Source: Scytalidium lignicola (taxonomy: Eukaryota > Ascomycota > Leotiomycetes). From it: DNA of 64,000 bases. This document shows, piece after piece, positions 1 through 11,620 of the stretch (position 1 is its first letter; the number at the start of each line of letters is the position of its first letter). The stretch spans positions 124,001 to 188,000 of the forward strand of contig NCSJ02000016.1 in NCBI GenBank assembly GCA_002812745.2. Reading direction: 5' to 3'. The position numbers and the translations under genes are program-made. Below the pieces are notes generated by a model. The model did not search any database and was not told where the DNA came from. It saw only the letters and a program-made list of their open reading frames with translations.

Positions 1-930
1 ATTGATTGCCCCCTCCATCGCCTTTCTGAATGCTTTGTAGTGGTTAGGGTCGGATGCAAACTTCCTCAGTTCCTCTGGAGTGTAGGTGTAGTTTCCGGGT
101 TCGCTACTGGCAGCAAGTGCCGCCGCTGTGAAAGACGAGCCAAAGGGTTGGCTGATCCAGGTGCCGCCACGCACAAAGTTATAGACCTCAGAGCACTGTT
201 TCTGAAGTCGTGGGAGTATTTGGATCGCAGACGAGCCGCATCCAATGAGAGCCATCTTCTTATTAGTATAGTCCCTAGTGTGAAAGATTAGGGCCATGGT
301 TATGATCATTGATGTGATAATAGGGACAAGAAGAATGCAAATGACAACCTACCAGGAATTATCCCAGTTCGCTGAGTGCTGAAGCTTTCCTTCGAAGTCT
401 TGGAGACCGGCAATGTCCGGCCACTTCCAATTGTTTAAGATGCCTACTGCGCTGATGAGCACTTCTGCCTCCAGCTTTCCGGTGGTGCTAGCACAGTCCG
501 GAGTCTTATGTTCGGTGTTTACAGTCCACGTTCCAGCGTCATCGTTCCACGTAGCCCCAATGACTTTGGTGTTGTATCGAACCTTCTGATCTACTTTGTA
601 TTTTTTTGCCACGCCTTTCACGTATTCCTGAATCTCTGGACCTGGAGCGAAATACTTGGACCACTGGATATTTGGTTCAAAGGTGTACTGGTAAACATGA
701 CTGGGGATATCGCAGGCGACGCCTGGGTATCGATTTTCGTACCATGTACCTCCTACTTCTGGGTTTTTGTCCAGGATTGTAACGCGAATGTTTGGAATAT
801 GTTGCAATAGGCGGATGTAGAGAGCAATGCCGGAGATACCGGCGCCAATGATGATAGCTCGAATTTCCCTGCTTTGATCAATAGGGTTGTCCTGCAGGTG
901 GAACTCAGGAGGCTTGTCACGAAACGACAT
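1..930 (-). CDS. Flavin-containing / Baeyer-Villiger-type monooxygenase, N-terminal part (runs off the window)
   Basis: FAD- and NADPH-dependent oxygenase that should insert oxygen into a ketone or oxidise a heteroatom of a small organic substrate. Exon 1 is 930-353, a 78-bp intron is 352-275, and exon 2 runs from 274 past the window edge. The join is exact: TG+G restores a tryptophan and the frame continues. Visible motifs are the FAD Rossmann GAGISG (residues 29-34), GGTWYENRYPG soon after, the BVMO fingerprint FxGxxxHxxxW (F179, H185, W189) and the second nucleotide-binding start GCGSSA (204-209). The start at 930 puts the Rossmann fold at the usual distance; an in-frame ATG at 1008 would add 26 residues. 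It is divergent from the SDR at 2269. The C-terminal half is missing, so the substrate class cannot be judged. Confidence 0.9.
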
Positions 931-2268
931 GATCACAGTGAAAGCTATCTTCGGGAGAGCACGAGAATCGTTAGAGTTGGAGATTAGACACGGTTTGGGC
1001 GCCTGCAACGGTATCTATGGGTCAAGGGACTGGACATTCCCAATCCTACAAGGTCCTATCTTTTATTAGTTTGTACTTATGGATACGGCCGAATTGGCGA
1101 AGTCGTGGGCCTATCTTCTCGAACGCCTATCTTAGCCCGACAACCCCCTAATCCGATCAACAGTTAAATAAGGAAAGTCTTGATTCGAAGCCCCCGCGGC
1201 TGCCCGAAATCGCCGTGATCGCCCCACTAGGACACGGCCGGCTATTTTCTATTGACCGCATGGGACTGCGCAGGGTCGATGCTCAAACCACGTCTTTACG
1301 ACTGGAGACTGGAGCGGGAGTATAACCTTCGCAAAACCAAATGGTATGAGGGGTCGGCAGCATAAGCCAAGCGATTTGTGGATATTTGTAGACCTAGTTT
1401 TGCTTCAATTGCGCTCGAGACAAATGAGGCTGGGCCTTCGATCAGATTATCCTTCACGTGGGTTGTACTCCAGCACCCTCCGAGAAGGAGTCTTGAAACA
1501 CCCACCAAGCCGCGTCAGCAAAACTGGATATGGGAGGGGAGGCAACTGATTCTGCCTCTCGAGAAGTTGGCCAAGGCATAAAGAATATGATGATAGAACC
1601 ATCCAAACGGCTATAGATGGCCATTTAGAACCTAGTATATTCTTAGATTGGCCTGTATAGTGATAATCAAGAAGTTCTATCGCTCACTGTTCAATGCAAA
1701 TATCTCTTTCTGTAGCGCATTATTCTTGTGTTACGATTTCTCCTACCTCTTCTGTAAGTTGAAGAACTGAGATATTCCTCGAGACGTTGAGGCAAGCTTA
1801 GATTGCTATGCATAGGAAGGCAGCACGGATAGGGAACCCTGGAATCGCTTGTTTACTAAGCCGATATATCTTGATCAAGGCAAGCCATGATGATCATATG
1901 TGAAGGCCCGGGGCGCTAGGGAGTCATCGGCCATAAGGGAATTGGCAGATACCAGGATGGCGGTGACGGTTGATGAGAGAACACAGGCCCCCGCCACAAG
2001 CTACACGCGCTGTCACAAATGATTCGTATCAGATGAGAAACCGCTGGGTGTAACTAAAGTTGGCCGGCGATGCGCGCTTTAGTTCAAGATACCTCCTAGT
2101 CCAGCTGATCACAGTGAACGCCCGGGGGGGGGCGTGGTGTTGAGATAATCTGTATCGAACGATTGCTAAACTATATTCTTCCAATAACCTCTTTTCTTTC
2201 TTCCAGACTCATAGGACTCCCAATTGCCCACGTTCCCAACATCTCTCGTAATCTGTATCGCTGCCGAA
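931..2268. promoter_or_regulatory. Divergent intergenic region between monooxygenase and SDR
   Basis: No credible gene is seen on either strand. Because the monooxygenase (leftward) and the SDR (rightward) both start from it, it must hold both promoters. A G-run inside a CG-rich stretch lies near 2120-2135. Short open frames around 1300-1580 have no family motifs and overlap on both strands, so they were not called. Confidence 0.5.
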
Positions 2269-3290
2269 ATGCCTCCGTTCACCCCTTCAAGAGACTCATT
2301 CTATAAACTGAGAAACGGCTCCATAGTTCTAACAGGTACGACACACCCATGCTGACATCAACCTCGACGAAGGCAAGCAATGATTATGAAATTTAGCTCA
2401 TGATTTACCAAGGTGGTGCTCATGGCGTAGGCGCTTCTGTCGTAGGCATACTGTACGGTGTTGGAGCTCATGTTACATTCGGTGATATCGACGAACAAGG
2501 CTGCAAGGCAGTAGTTGACTCCCTCCAGCGCAAGAATCCAGACTCCACTGGAAGTCTGCAATACCTCCGCGTGGATGTACGCAAATATGAAGATAATCTA
2601 GCACTATTCCAAGCAGCATTCGAGAAGCACGGCCGGGTGGACCATGCCCTCTGTATCGCTGGGATAACTGAAGGACAAAACTGGTTCGAGAACTCCCTTG
2701 ATCTGGAATCCATTAGGACTCCGCCATCGACCCGTGTACTGGACGTTAACCTTCTGGGAGCAATGTACTTTGTCCGAATAGCTGCTGTATACCTGCGACA
2801 GAATAACACGGCAAGCTCCCACTCAGATAAGTCCATTGTTCTCTTGGGGTCCCTGGCATCATTTAAGGAACAAGCTGGACTGTTCGTCTATCAACCCGCC
2901 AAGCACGGCGTCTTGGGACTTCTCCGCTCCACACGTCAGTTTTTGCACACCGAGCACAATATTCGCGTGAACATCGTCTGTCCCTCTCTAATCGATACTG
3001 GTATGTCATCGAGGATTCTTCATGTCTGGAAAGAGCGAAGCCTTCCAATCAATAGTGCGGATCAAGTTGCCGATTACGTGACAACACTAGCTGCATTGCA
3101 GAAAAATCCCGATAAGACCGATGTCACCGGCCTAGCGGTTTATGTGGAGGGTGGGAATGGTTGGGAGCTAGAACAGGATCTTGATGCACTGGATAAGCAA
3201 TGGATGGGCGAGGAGATGAGTAACAATGCTGGCATTATTCACAGTGCTCTGGGAACAGGATCAGGATGGACAAAAGAGTTAGGACCCTAA
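2269..3290 (+). CDS. Short-chain dehydrogenase/reductase (classical SDR)
   Basis: NAD(P)-dependent oxidoreductase, probably interconverting an alcohol and a ketone. Exon 1 is 2269-2335 and exon 2 is 2413-3290, with a 77-bp intron. The splice falls inside the cofactor motif: joining ACAG to GTGGTGCT gives TGGAHGVG at residues 22-29, a strong internal check. The product is about 314 aa. The catalytic pair is Y182 and K186 in YQPAKHG, with the serine in the GSLASFKEQ stretch just upstream. The usual NNAG motif is replaced by CIAG, a known but less common variant. The acidic FGDID after the second strand suggests NAD rather than NADP. It sits in the accessory block, divergent from the monooxygenase, so a joint oxidation route is plausible. 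Confidence 0.9.
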
Positions 3291-4217
3291 TCGTCGGCTC
3301 GCTCAGGATAGGTCTCCTATACGATATTGCTTCTAGTTGGTATAACCAAATTCATTACTTAATAAATCATTAAGAATTTATACATCATCTTATCTTTTCT
3401 TATTATGATTAGTAAAGAAGGTATGAATAGTACGCAAGTATTATCTTAGCAAGTGGCATGCAGCCACGAAAGTAACTCCTATACTGCGGAATGGGGCTCA
3501 CGCCTCGTATTCCTGCCACTGTGGAACTACTACGTTCTCCCATTCCGATGTCCTTGCTGAATACTTCAAACTCTGCGATGACATTCCCATGAGCCTATCA
3601 ACAAATTAAACTTATCCATACTTGTACAGAGGACTCTTGTTGTGGATTGTTGAGGAGAACACTGGGACGACAACTTCTTAATCGATTTGAGCGACTAGAT
3701 ATGAATAATACGAACTACTACTGCTGATTGAAGGCGTCACTTGTAACTGGAGGATTGTAACGGAAGCGAGGGGGATAGAGGTGAACGGAAATTTGATTTT
3801 CTAGAATTACTTATAGCTACATTTCATTATCTGCTATCCCTTGAGGTGCCACGATCTGTATACTTATCCTTATAACATTAAGTCTAAGGTTTAAGATATA
3901 TAAGTAGAGATCACATTAATGATTATTAATATAAAAATATATTATATTTTAAATATACTGTTTAAAACTTATACTAAGTTATGTATAAAGTTTTTATCTA
4001 CTAGTATAATATTTTAAATTGTATAATATAAATGTTAATTTACTTATAACATATAGTATAATACATATTTATATATAATATATTAACTATATTAATTTAT
4101 AGTTAATTTATAAGAGGTAAGAGCATTATAAAGTTATAAATGCTAATTACAACTTATTTAATAAGATATTTAATAGTTTTCCTATAATATTATTGTTAGT
4201 AGAATAGTGGTTACGTA

Positions 4218-4234
4218 CACGTGATATTCACGTG
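4218..4234. repeat. Perfect inverted repeat with two CACGTG cores
   Basis: CACGTGA-TAT-TCACGTG: 7-bp arms around a 3-bp spacer, at the boundary between an AT-rich tract and a GC-richer island. Each arm contains an E-box core. It may be a binding site for a bHLH factor or part of a decayed mobile element. Confidence 0.5.
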
Positions 4235-4271
4235 CCCCTGTAAGCTAGTCCCGATTAGGTAGTGGGAACGA

Positions 4272-4292
4272 GCGAAGCTCCTACAGCTTCGC
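4272..4292. repeat. Short hairpin-forming inverted repeat
   Basis: GCGAAGCT, a 5-nt loop, then AGCTTCGC: perfect 8-bp arms inside the small GC-richer island. No gene or terminator context explains it. Confidence 0.5.
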
Positions 4293-5162
4293 CCTCCCAC
4301 CCCTATTCGTACAACAACCATGGAATAGCACAACGAGTATATTACGTATAATTGCGTACCGTACTTCGTGCTACAGGTGAACCGACAATTATATAGTTAA
4401 CTTTTAACTGTTATTCTATTCAAAAAATATTCTTTTACTTCTTGTTTTCATTCCTTTTTATTTGAAAACTACTTTATATTCTTTACTTTTACTTTTTGTT
4501 AAGATTTAAGTAATGTGTANTTTTTTTAAAACTCTTATAAAATATCATTGCAGATTATGTCCCTTAGGCTTTTGGAACCTAAACTAAGGACTGATCTAAT
4601 AATAGTTTATATCTGAATGTCAGCTGTAACTGGCATAGAACTCGCTCATCATAACATGGAAATAATAGATTGATTCGATATCACGTTCATAAAAGTAAGG
4701 AAATCAAGCATTATTAATGGGTGTTCCATTGATAAGTTTCTACGGGGGGGAGTAAGGGACTTATCAATTTCCAAACGAGACTTTTGTTTATATATTCATC
4801 CAACCCACTTAGATTCATTCTAGGTACTCTGTTAAGCGCTCTGTATCTTTTAAATTCTGTAAGCGTATTGTGGCTGGAACACAAACCCCCCACTAAGCAC
4901 GAGGTGGTCTTACTACATCCGGTAGTTACTCAATCGAGGTTAGCTTAAGATATGGCTAGATTACCGGTATTTGCCTTGTTTTGGCGGGGGGGCGCTAACC
5001 CCTGACTTCCACGTGCCTGGTGCAGAGATTGCGACTGGCACGTGATACAATGATACCCCGAACGTCAAGGATCCTTCTCCGCTTCCTGCACAGATGGAGA
5101 ATATACTACTTGATTTTAGATCAGATAACTGTGTACTAATCATTCCACAGCGTGCCGAGGTC

Positions 5163-7315
5163 ATGAAAGAGGCAGGAGCGACGCGACCGCGTCTTGTTGC
5201 TTTTGCTTCTGCTGATTGCCACACATGCCTGTCAGGAGAGAGGAAGTGCCAAAGACAACGACCATACTGCTCGACCTGCTTGGACAATGGCATTAAATGT
5301 GGTGGTTATGTGACTGCACTGTCATGGCACCAAAGTCGGAATCATAATCGACAACGCTATCAGCAGACAAATGGCCAAGTGCTATTATCGTCGCGTCGAC
5401 ATAAACGCGCTGATAGGAGGTGGAATGTGGAAAAGCTGGGGAATATTCACAACTGGCGCCTTACCGAATCCCAAAAGTCGACAGAGAGAGATCAAACAAC
5501 TTCCATTCACCCTCAGTTTCCTAACAGTCCCTCGGCCTATGACCCAGCTAATCTCATAGACAACCACTATAGTCCTGATTCCAGCGGCGGGAGCCTTTCC
5601 ACACCTGGAGCTGATACTAATTGTTTGGTAGAAGACTTTGCGGGCCAGGGCCAAAATGATATTCGTGATTTCTCCTTTATACCTGGAGTGCAGCCTACCA
5701 GGTCTTCTCCTCACCGAGTACAAGACTTAGCCGACGAGCAATACTTGACACAATCTCACCAAGAAGAAGTTGCACCACTTGATATCTCAGCATGTGGAGT
5801 GGAAGCATCTAGCCTTATAGCCTTCGATCCTACTTTTGACCCAACCTACCCTACACTTGGCCGTCTCCGTATGTCCTCTGATGATATGCATCTGATGCCG
5901 AATTCATTATCCAACGTCATTCTGATCCCCCCATCTTTTGAGCCAGGACAGCAGCGAGAGATGCTCCTTAAATACTGTGAGCACCTCCACAAAATACAGC
6001 ATAAGTTTGTAGCGTTTACGGTTTCGAGACTGACGATTGTGGAATAGATGATACAGATCTTTGTGTCTTGCCGTTGACCTCTGACTTAGCTTTAAATCCA
6101 TTTCGTATCCGGGGATTCGAGCCTGAAACTTCCCAGTTACTGCTCCATTCTATCTGGGCCCTTTCTTCTCAACACCAGGTTAATCTCGGTATTGGTCAAA
6201 CATTGGAAGCATTAGAACACCGCTCCCGGGCCTCTGAATTACTTGCTCGGGCATTGCAGAATCGAGACCGAGAAAATGGACACAACAGTGTCCTCGCTGC
6301 GATTTTGATTTTAATGACACTAGATGTGAGTGTTCTTTTGCAGACCATGAACCACACTAATTCCTGGTAGTGTACAATATCTGCCTCGGGGAACTGGTCG
6401 GATCATCTCGGTAAAGCTGCGGCTGTTTTAGAAACTTGGGGAGGGACTGCTGCTCTAGAAAGCCCACGCATCCGTTCCCAAGTTAGTATGCTTGTCTGGT
6501 ACGTAAAGTCCTCGGGTACTGTATGTGATAGTCATTTTTGGCTGACAATGATTAGGTGGGATGCGACTCTGGCATTGATTTCGCGGCAAGGTGCAACGTT
6601 TCCCTCTTCCTATTTTGAATATTTAGTTGAAAACGAAGAACAAGATGGATGGTCATTCTATGATCTGACCGGGTGTCCTACTGAGTTATTGATATTACTT
6701 ATGCGCCTCGTCGAAATGGCACGACAAAAAGAGTTGGCTACCTCCATGGAGTATCTGACATTCGCAATGGAGCCAGTCCTTGATGTTGAACAGAAACTTT
6801 TATCTTGGAATAACATCTTTGCCGATAACAGTGATATGACTAGCACAACTAGTTCTGAAGGTGACGAGGAGGAATATTGTCAGCAGCAAGATCGCTACCA
6901 CCTTGCCGAAGCTTGGCGGTATTCCTTACTCCTGTACATCCAGCGAGTCTTTAAGTGGGACCGTCAATCACACCGACGACCGTCTGCGATCCTTCGATTG
7001 ATCTGTTCCATTCTCGAACATACTAGAAACTGCCGAAAGACCTCTCAGGCACAGAAGCAGCTTCTTCTGCCTATCTTCCTCGCAGGTGCCGAAGCTCGCG
7101 ATGAAAACATGCGGGATACCGCCAGATCATTTTGTCTTTGGTGGGGTACTAGAAGTCGCTATGGAATGTTCCACAGCGTTTCCAATCTTCTTGAAGAATA
7201 CTGGACAGAACCTCACTATAAGAACGGAAAGCCGACCTGGTGGGGCTCTTTTTTGGATGAGAAGTCGATATCACGTAGAGCTGGAGATAGAACTATGCAG
7301 TTTTTATTCGGCTGA
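5163..7315 (+). CDS. Zn2Cys6 transcription factor with fungal_trans_2-type body
   Basis: Nuclear DNA-binding regulator and the likely controller of the surrounding catabolic genes. Exons are 5163-5976, 6048-6325, 6371-6498 and 6556-7315; introns are 71, 45 and 57 bp. The total is 1980 bp, giving 659 aa in one frame. The zinc cluster is C19-x2-C22-x6-C29-x6-C36-x2-C39-x6-C46, a complete C6 spacing, but the first loop reads LSGERK instead of the usual RxRRxKC-type basic loop, so DNA contacts may be unusual. The stretch after the first intron (NPFR, then SQLLLHSIWALSSQH) matches the start of the fungal_trans_2/DUF3468 region. The start is uncertain: an in-frame ATG at 5094 adds 23 residues, but an acceptor-like CCACAG at 5150 argues for 5163. 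It lies between the SDR and the transaminase. Confidence 0.88.
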
Positions 7316-7602
7316 TGTGTTCTCACAACGAAAACTTTATCCATAAGTAAGTGCAAACTATCGTTTAAACTGCTTCTTAGGTAGTATAACGACTAAATAC
7401 CCTCAGTGGCTTCATATTGCAGAACAGTGTATGAAGTTCCCTGGAAAACCTTGTCGAAATTTACAATATAAGGTAATGAAAATATTGGGTACTCTTCTAT
7501 ATAAAAATACTGACAATTTGCCAGAGCATTATCTCACTGCTACCACCACTCCAACATTTTCACTGCTCTCATTTATATCGCTTCTAATTGTTTGTGCGTA
7601 TC

Positions 7603-8601
7603 CTACGCTACCCCATTGACCCTCTTTTGCCTGGCCTGGTCATATAGAATCTCAAAACTATACTTATTATCGTAATGCATCGCCCAATATCCGTCCCAGA
7701 TTTTCTTGGTAATCGGACCAAGTTTACCATCTTGTACAGGCTGGCCGTCCAATGCCGTGATAGGCATAATACCCCCAGCGGTAGTGCACATGAATATCTC
7801 ATCACAACTGTAGGCCATGTCTACTGGCACAGTTTCGACACGAACTTCCAAACCTTGGGCATTGGCTGTGTCGACAACACTCTTACGTGTGACACCCTGG
7901 AGCACGCCACGATCTGGTGTGTAAAGAACTCCGTCCTTGATCAAGACGATGTTAAATCCAGAGCCTTCGGTCAAGTTGGCATCTCCATCGGTAAGGAATG
8001 GGTATGTTGCTCCACGGTCAGCAGCCTCGAAGAGAGCTCGAGTGAGATCTCCCCACTGTAGATTCTTGACAGTTGGATCGATAGAGCCGGGCGGGATCCG
8101 TCGTACCGTTCGTGCAATGACCGCGCTGCCACCGACTTGCTGGACATCAGGATCCATTACCCAAACATAGGGCTGTACAAACATATAGAGGTTGTTTTTG
8201 AAGACCTCACCCGGAGTATGACCGCGAACACCCTTAAGACCTCGGGTGACAATCAATTCCACGAAGGCATCCCGAATTTCTGATTTCGCAACCATTTCAA
8301 TCAACAGTTGCTTCACTTCATTTCGAGGGAGAGGAAGTTTTAGTCTCATTTTCGCACAGCTTGCTTCAAGGCGATCTAAGTGATCATCAAGGCGAAAGTA
8401 TCGTCCATCCCAAACCGACGGAACATCATAGGTGAGGTCGCTATGCATAAAACCCTGATCTAGCAATGGGATTCGAGCCTGTGAAAGTGGTACAAATTCT
8501 CCCTCGACCCAGGCAATGCCTTGAGAAAATGGGCTGGTGCTCTTTTCAAGTACAGCTTGTCGCTTCTCGTAACTGGCAAATATGTCAGCCATGGATGCCA
8601 T
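7603..8601 (-). CDS. (R)-selective amine transaminase-like, PLP fold-type IV aminotransferase
   Basis: Transfers an amino group between a chiral amine or amino acid and a keto acid using pyridoxal phosphate. The single exon gives 332 aa, the normal length for the group. The PLP lysine is K179 ([10 protein letters not shown]) and the cofactor-pyridine glutamate is E212 (NLTEGSGFN). Features of fungal (R)-amine transaminases of the Aspergillus terreus type are present: H53 and Y58 in [13 protein letters not shown]126 in the GLKGVRG loop, and the near-invariant [10 protein letters not shown] and CTTAGGIMP. These separate it from mitochondrial branched-chain and D-amino acid transaminases. The start at 8601 (MASMADIF) matches the family start; an in-frame ATG at 8694 would add 31 unusual residues. 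It is divergent from the transporter at 9104, sharing a 502-bp promoter. Confidence 0.92.
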   Translation of the reverse strand: MASMADIFASYEKRQAVLEKSTSPFSQGIAWVEGEFVPLSQARIPLLDQGFMHSDLTYDVPSVWDGRYFRLDDHLDRLEASCAKMRLKLPLPRNEVKQLLIEMVAKSEIRDAFVELIVTRGLKGVRGHTPGEVFKNNLYMFVQPYVWVMDPDVQQVGGSAVIARTVRRIPPGSIDPTVKNLQWGDLTRALFEAADRGATYPFLTDGDANLTEGSGFNIVLIKDGVLYTPDRGVLQGVTRKSVVDTANAQGLEVRVETVPVDMAYSCDEIFMCTTAGGIMPITALDGQPVQDGKLGPITKKIWDGYWAMHYDNKYSFEILYDQARQKRVNGVA

Positions 8602-9103
8602 GATGAAAGGCGTTCGTCGTAGTAATAGTAAATCTGAGTAAGGAACGGACGTTGTAGAGTTTGATTCTCTCACGGATAGATGAGCGAGACGCAAAATGCA
8701 GTTTAATAAATACTATCAAAGGCAATCTTGAAGACCGTAGTCTGCCCTTCAACTGCTCACCTATGAGTAGAGTAGTCATTCTTTGGCAAACGAGACGATC
8801 CCTAATGTGGCAACTACCTATATTGGCAACAGTTAAGAGAGGAAACGCCACTCCGCAGGTACAGTACAAAGTACACCACCCCAACCGTCAGGGCTAATAT
8901 TCATAGTCCATACCCCGACCACGGTGCGGAAGAATCCACTTATACAAAATGAATTCGCTTTTAGATAAACATAGCGTCTTCCGGGGGATGTCACCATTAT
9001 TGACTGATAAGGACTTCCGCAATTTATTGTGTATATATTGACCAAGGTCCCACTCGCAATTCAACCAATATCCTCCATATGCACTATCTTCAATCTCATC
9101 ATC
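8602..9103. promoter_or_regulatory. Shared divergent promoter of transaminase and transporter
   Basis: 502 bp between the two start codons, with no open frame of its own. A TATATA-like word (about 9029-9036) lies upstream of the transporter start. The arrangement predicts co-expression of enzyme and transporter, as is common in catabolic clusters. Confidence 0.6.
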
Positions 9104-10829
9104 ATGGACGTTGAGAATACTAGAACATCACTCGATCTGGCGGCGCATGAAGTGTCACTGACGACAAAGGCCGAAATGGCCGCTAAGCAGCTGGATAAGC
9201 ACGAAGCTGAAGTTAGCCAGTATGTCAGAGGCGCAGTTGAGGTGAGAAAATTAGCTCTACAGCTTTGCCAAAAGTATTCGGAGTCCAGGGCTAGCTAACG
9301 TATTCTTCGTTACTAGACACCTAAGTTTCATGAGATCTTCGGCTTCAAGGTCTATGCTTATAGTCATCCGCGAGTTCAGGCGATGATGTTGGGCATGGTT
9401 CTGTTCATGACTGTAGGAATGTACAATGTCATTATCTTCCTAGGTGGTGCAGGGCAACAGACTGCCTATCTTGCGGATGTCTCCAACATTGCACTTTACA
9501 CAGTTTTCACTGTCGTCTGCATGATCGCCCCGGCGTGTCTCAACTACTTTGGACTACGTTTGTCCCTCTGTGTTGGTGGTGTTGGCTATGCAGCTTACGC
9601 TGCTAGCTTGTGGTGCTACAACTATACTGGGAACGTACCCTTCGTCATCTTTGGCGGATGCTGGTGTGGGGTATCTGCAGCATTCCTTTGGACTGCTGAG
9701 GGAGCTGCTATCACGTCTTTTGCATCTGAGGAGAAGAAGGGGTTGTATGTCTCCATTGTTTGGTCTATCTACCAAGTCGGCGTCGTTATCGGTGCAGCGA
9801 TTCCAGTCGGTCAAAATTGGAATTCCGGTGCCAACAACAATAGCAGAGTTAATAGTGGTACTTACATCGGCTTAATGGTCCTGATGCTCTGTGGCGCGTG
9901 TCTCGGTCTGGCATTATATTCCTGGCACAAGATAGTTCGCGAAGATGGTTCACGTGTGACGCTTGAGCGACAGAAAACATTCTTTGAGGAACTGCAGTCT
10001 TCCGGTCAGGTTCTACGTCGAAATTGGTGGATAATCTTCTTTGCTCCCATGTGCTGGGCAGTCAACTTCTTTGTTGTGTACCAGAACAATGATTTCAATG
10101 GTGTTGTGTTCACTGTACGAGGTCGCGCACTGAACACCTTTCTCTCTGGCGTTACTCAAGTGATTGCACCGTGGATCCTACAATTTTTCACAGATAGGTT
10201 GCCCATGAAGCGACGTAAGAGAGCTTTCTGGGCTCTTGTATATGTCTTCGCTTTCATCAATGCTAACTGGATTGGAGGCTATTTTGCTATGGTCAAAACG
10301 AAGCTAAACTTGACAGAGGCAGAGCGATTGAATGTCTATGACCACGGTTATGGATGGTGGTGTCTTTTATTCACCATGTTCGGGTTCACTGACGCAACGT
10401 ACAACTGCTATGCATATTGGTTTATTGGGGCACTAAGCAATGATCCCGCTGAGGTAAATTAACTAGCCCTGCCCAATTATTAGAGTTTAGCTGACAAACG
10501 GAATTAGCTTTCCGTGTATGCTGCTTTGTACCGACTTCTGAATGCGTTGTGTATGGTTGTCGCGTACTCCTTAGACTACCGTGGATACTCGAAAGAGTTC
10601 ATGTTTGGCACTTCTTGGGCAGTAAGTAAACTCAAGTCGAGTTCCAGTATCCCAACAACTGACAAATTTAATACAGTTCCTTGCTTTTGGCTGCATAGCC
10701 ATACTCCCTATTTTGAAGTTCTATCTGAAGGACACTAACATGATCGAGACTATTGATGATGTCAATGCAACCGAATTGCATGAGGATACTAAAGCGTCTG
10801 GAGAAAGCTTCACTGGAACTAAGGAGTGA
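9104..10829 (+). CDS. UNC93-like (DUF895) major facilitator membrane protein
   Basis: Polytopic plasma-membrane transporter, about 513 aa. Exons are 9104-9241, 9317-10453, 10508-10621 and 10677-10829, all joining in phase 0. A hydrophilic N-terminus of about 60 residues is followed by repeated hydrophobic helices. The first reads MLGMVLFMTVGMYNVIIF and leads into GGAGQQTAYLADVSN, typical of fungal DUF895/UNC93-like proteins. WTAEGAAITSFASEEKKG follows helix 4, also a family hallmark. The C-terminus is short, acidic and cytosolic. Substrates of this family are mostly unknown. Its position, divergent from the transaminase and upstream of the amidohydrolase-like gene, suggests uptake of the cluster's substrate or export of a product. 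Confidence 0.88.
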
Positions 10830-11620
10830 AGATCAAGAGCACTCATTATGGTAGGGGATTAATCTATGGGAAAATATCTGTAGAGATAAAGACAACAAAT
10901 CGCAATTTTCCTCATATTTCAAAGGAATATATGACTATAAAGAGAATATTGCGCCTCCTATCCCTCAGTACTATTTACTTTAGACTTGAAATTATGCTGT
11001 CAAAAGTAGAAATCCTAAAATTACATTACATACAATACAAACTTGAGCATTATCGCGGCTTGACTTAGGCGCCTCTTCTGGAATAATCAATCTCAGTAAT
11101 TAGAATTTAGCAGAAACTGACTACCTTCCTCTGTTCGCCTCCTCAAATATAAGTATCCTAATATTTTGTCCGCCACTGTGCTGCTCCAACATACTGAGCT
11201 CTTTGGCGTACAGCATTTCTTGGAAGCAAATCCCCCACTTCTTGTGCTATCTTTACGACTAGAAAAGGAAGCTGTCTCCTTACCATAACTACGTAGAAAC
11301 GCTAATAATCTGCTTTACACCCATGAGGTTGAGCTCTATTCCGTTTGTCCGGACATAATGCTTATGTATTATACTATCTCTGACCAAATTGGTAACTACC
11401 TAAATAGGGGTAGGCTGGAAAGGACGCTAATTAGTCGCCCCATCGAGAAAACGAATAGTCTAGACTTGCTTCTTCCTCTCCGGTAGTAACTAAACATTCC
11501 TTTACAAGCAACATGTACGAAACAAATTGAAGTTTTACCTATAATTGTTTCGGATATCTCACTTCATCTTTCTCGATATCTATTGAGCCTTTGAATCATC
11601 CCTTCTCCTGAATTTCATCA
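10830..11620. other. Intergenic region upstream of the amidohydrolase-like gene
   Basis: No gene seen. It contains the perfect 10-bp palindrome TGTCCGGACA at 11346-11355, about 270 bp before the next start codon. Its CCG/CGG halves fit a possible Zn2Cys6 site, though a single copy is weak evidence. Confidence 0.4.

Larger units (their letters stand above)
3291..5162. other. Long intergenic tract with very AT-rich core
   Basis: No gene recognised. About 3880-4200 is extremely AT-rich with many TATA/TTAA words, as in repeat-induced point mutation relics or isochore-like spacers. It is followed abruptly by a GC-richer island (4210-4330) carrying two inverted repeats. A single N is at 4520. The right end contains the regulator promoter, and an intron-like branch/acceptor (ACTAATC then CCACAG, ending 5150) suggests a non-coding 5' exon or leader for the gene that follows. 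Confidence 0.45.
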
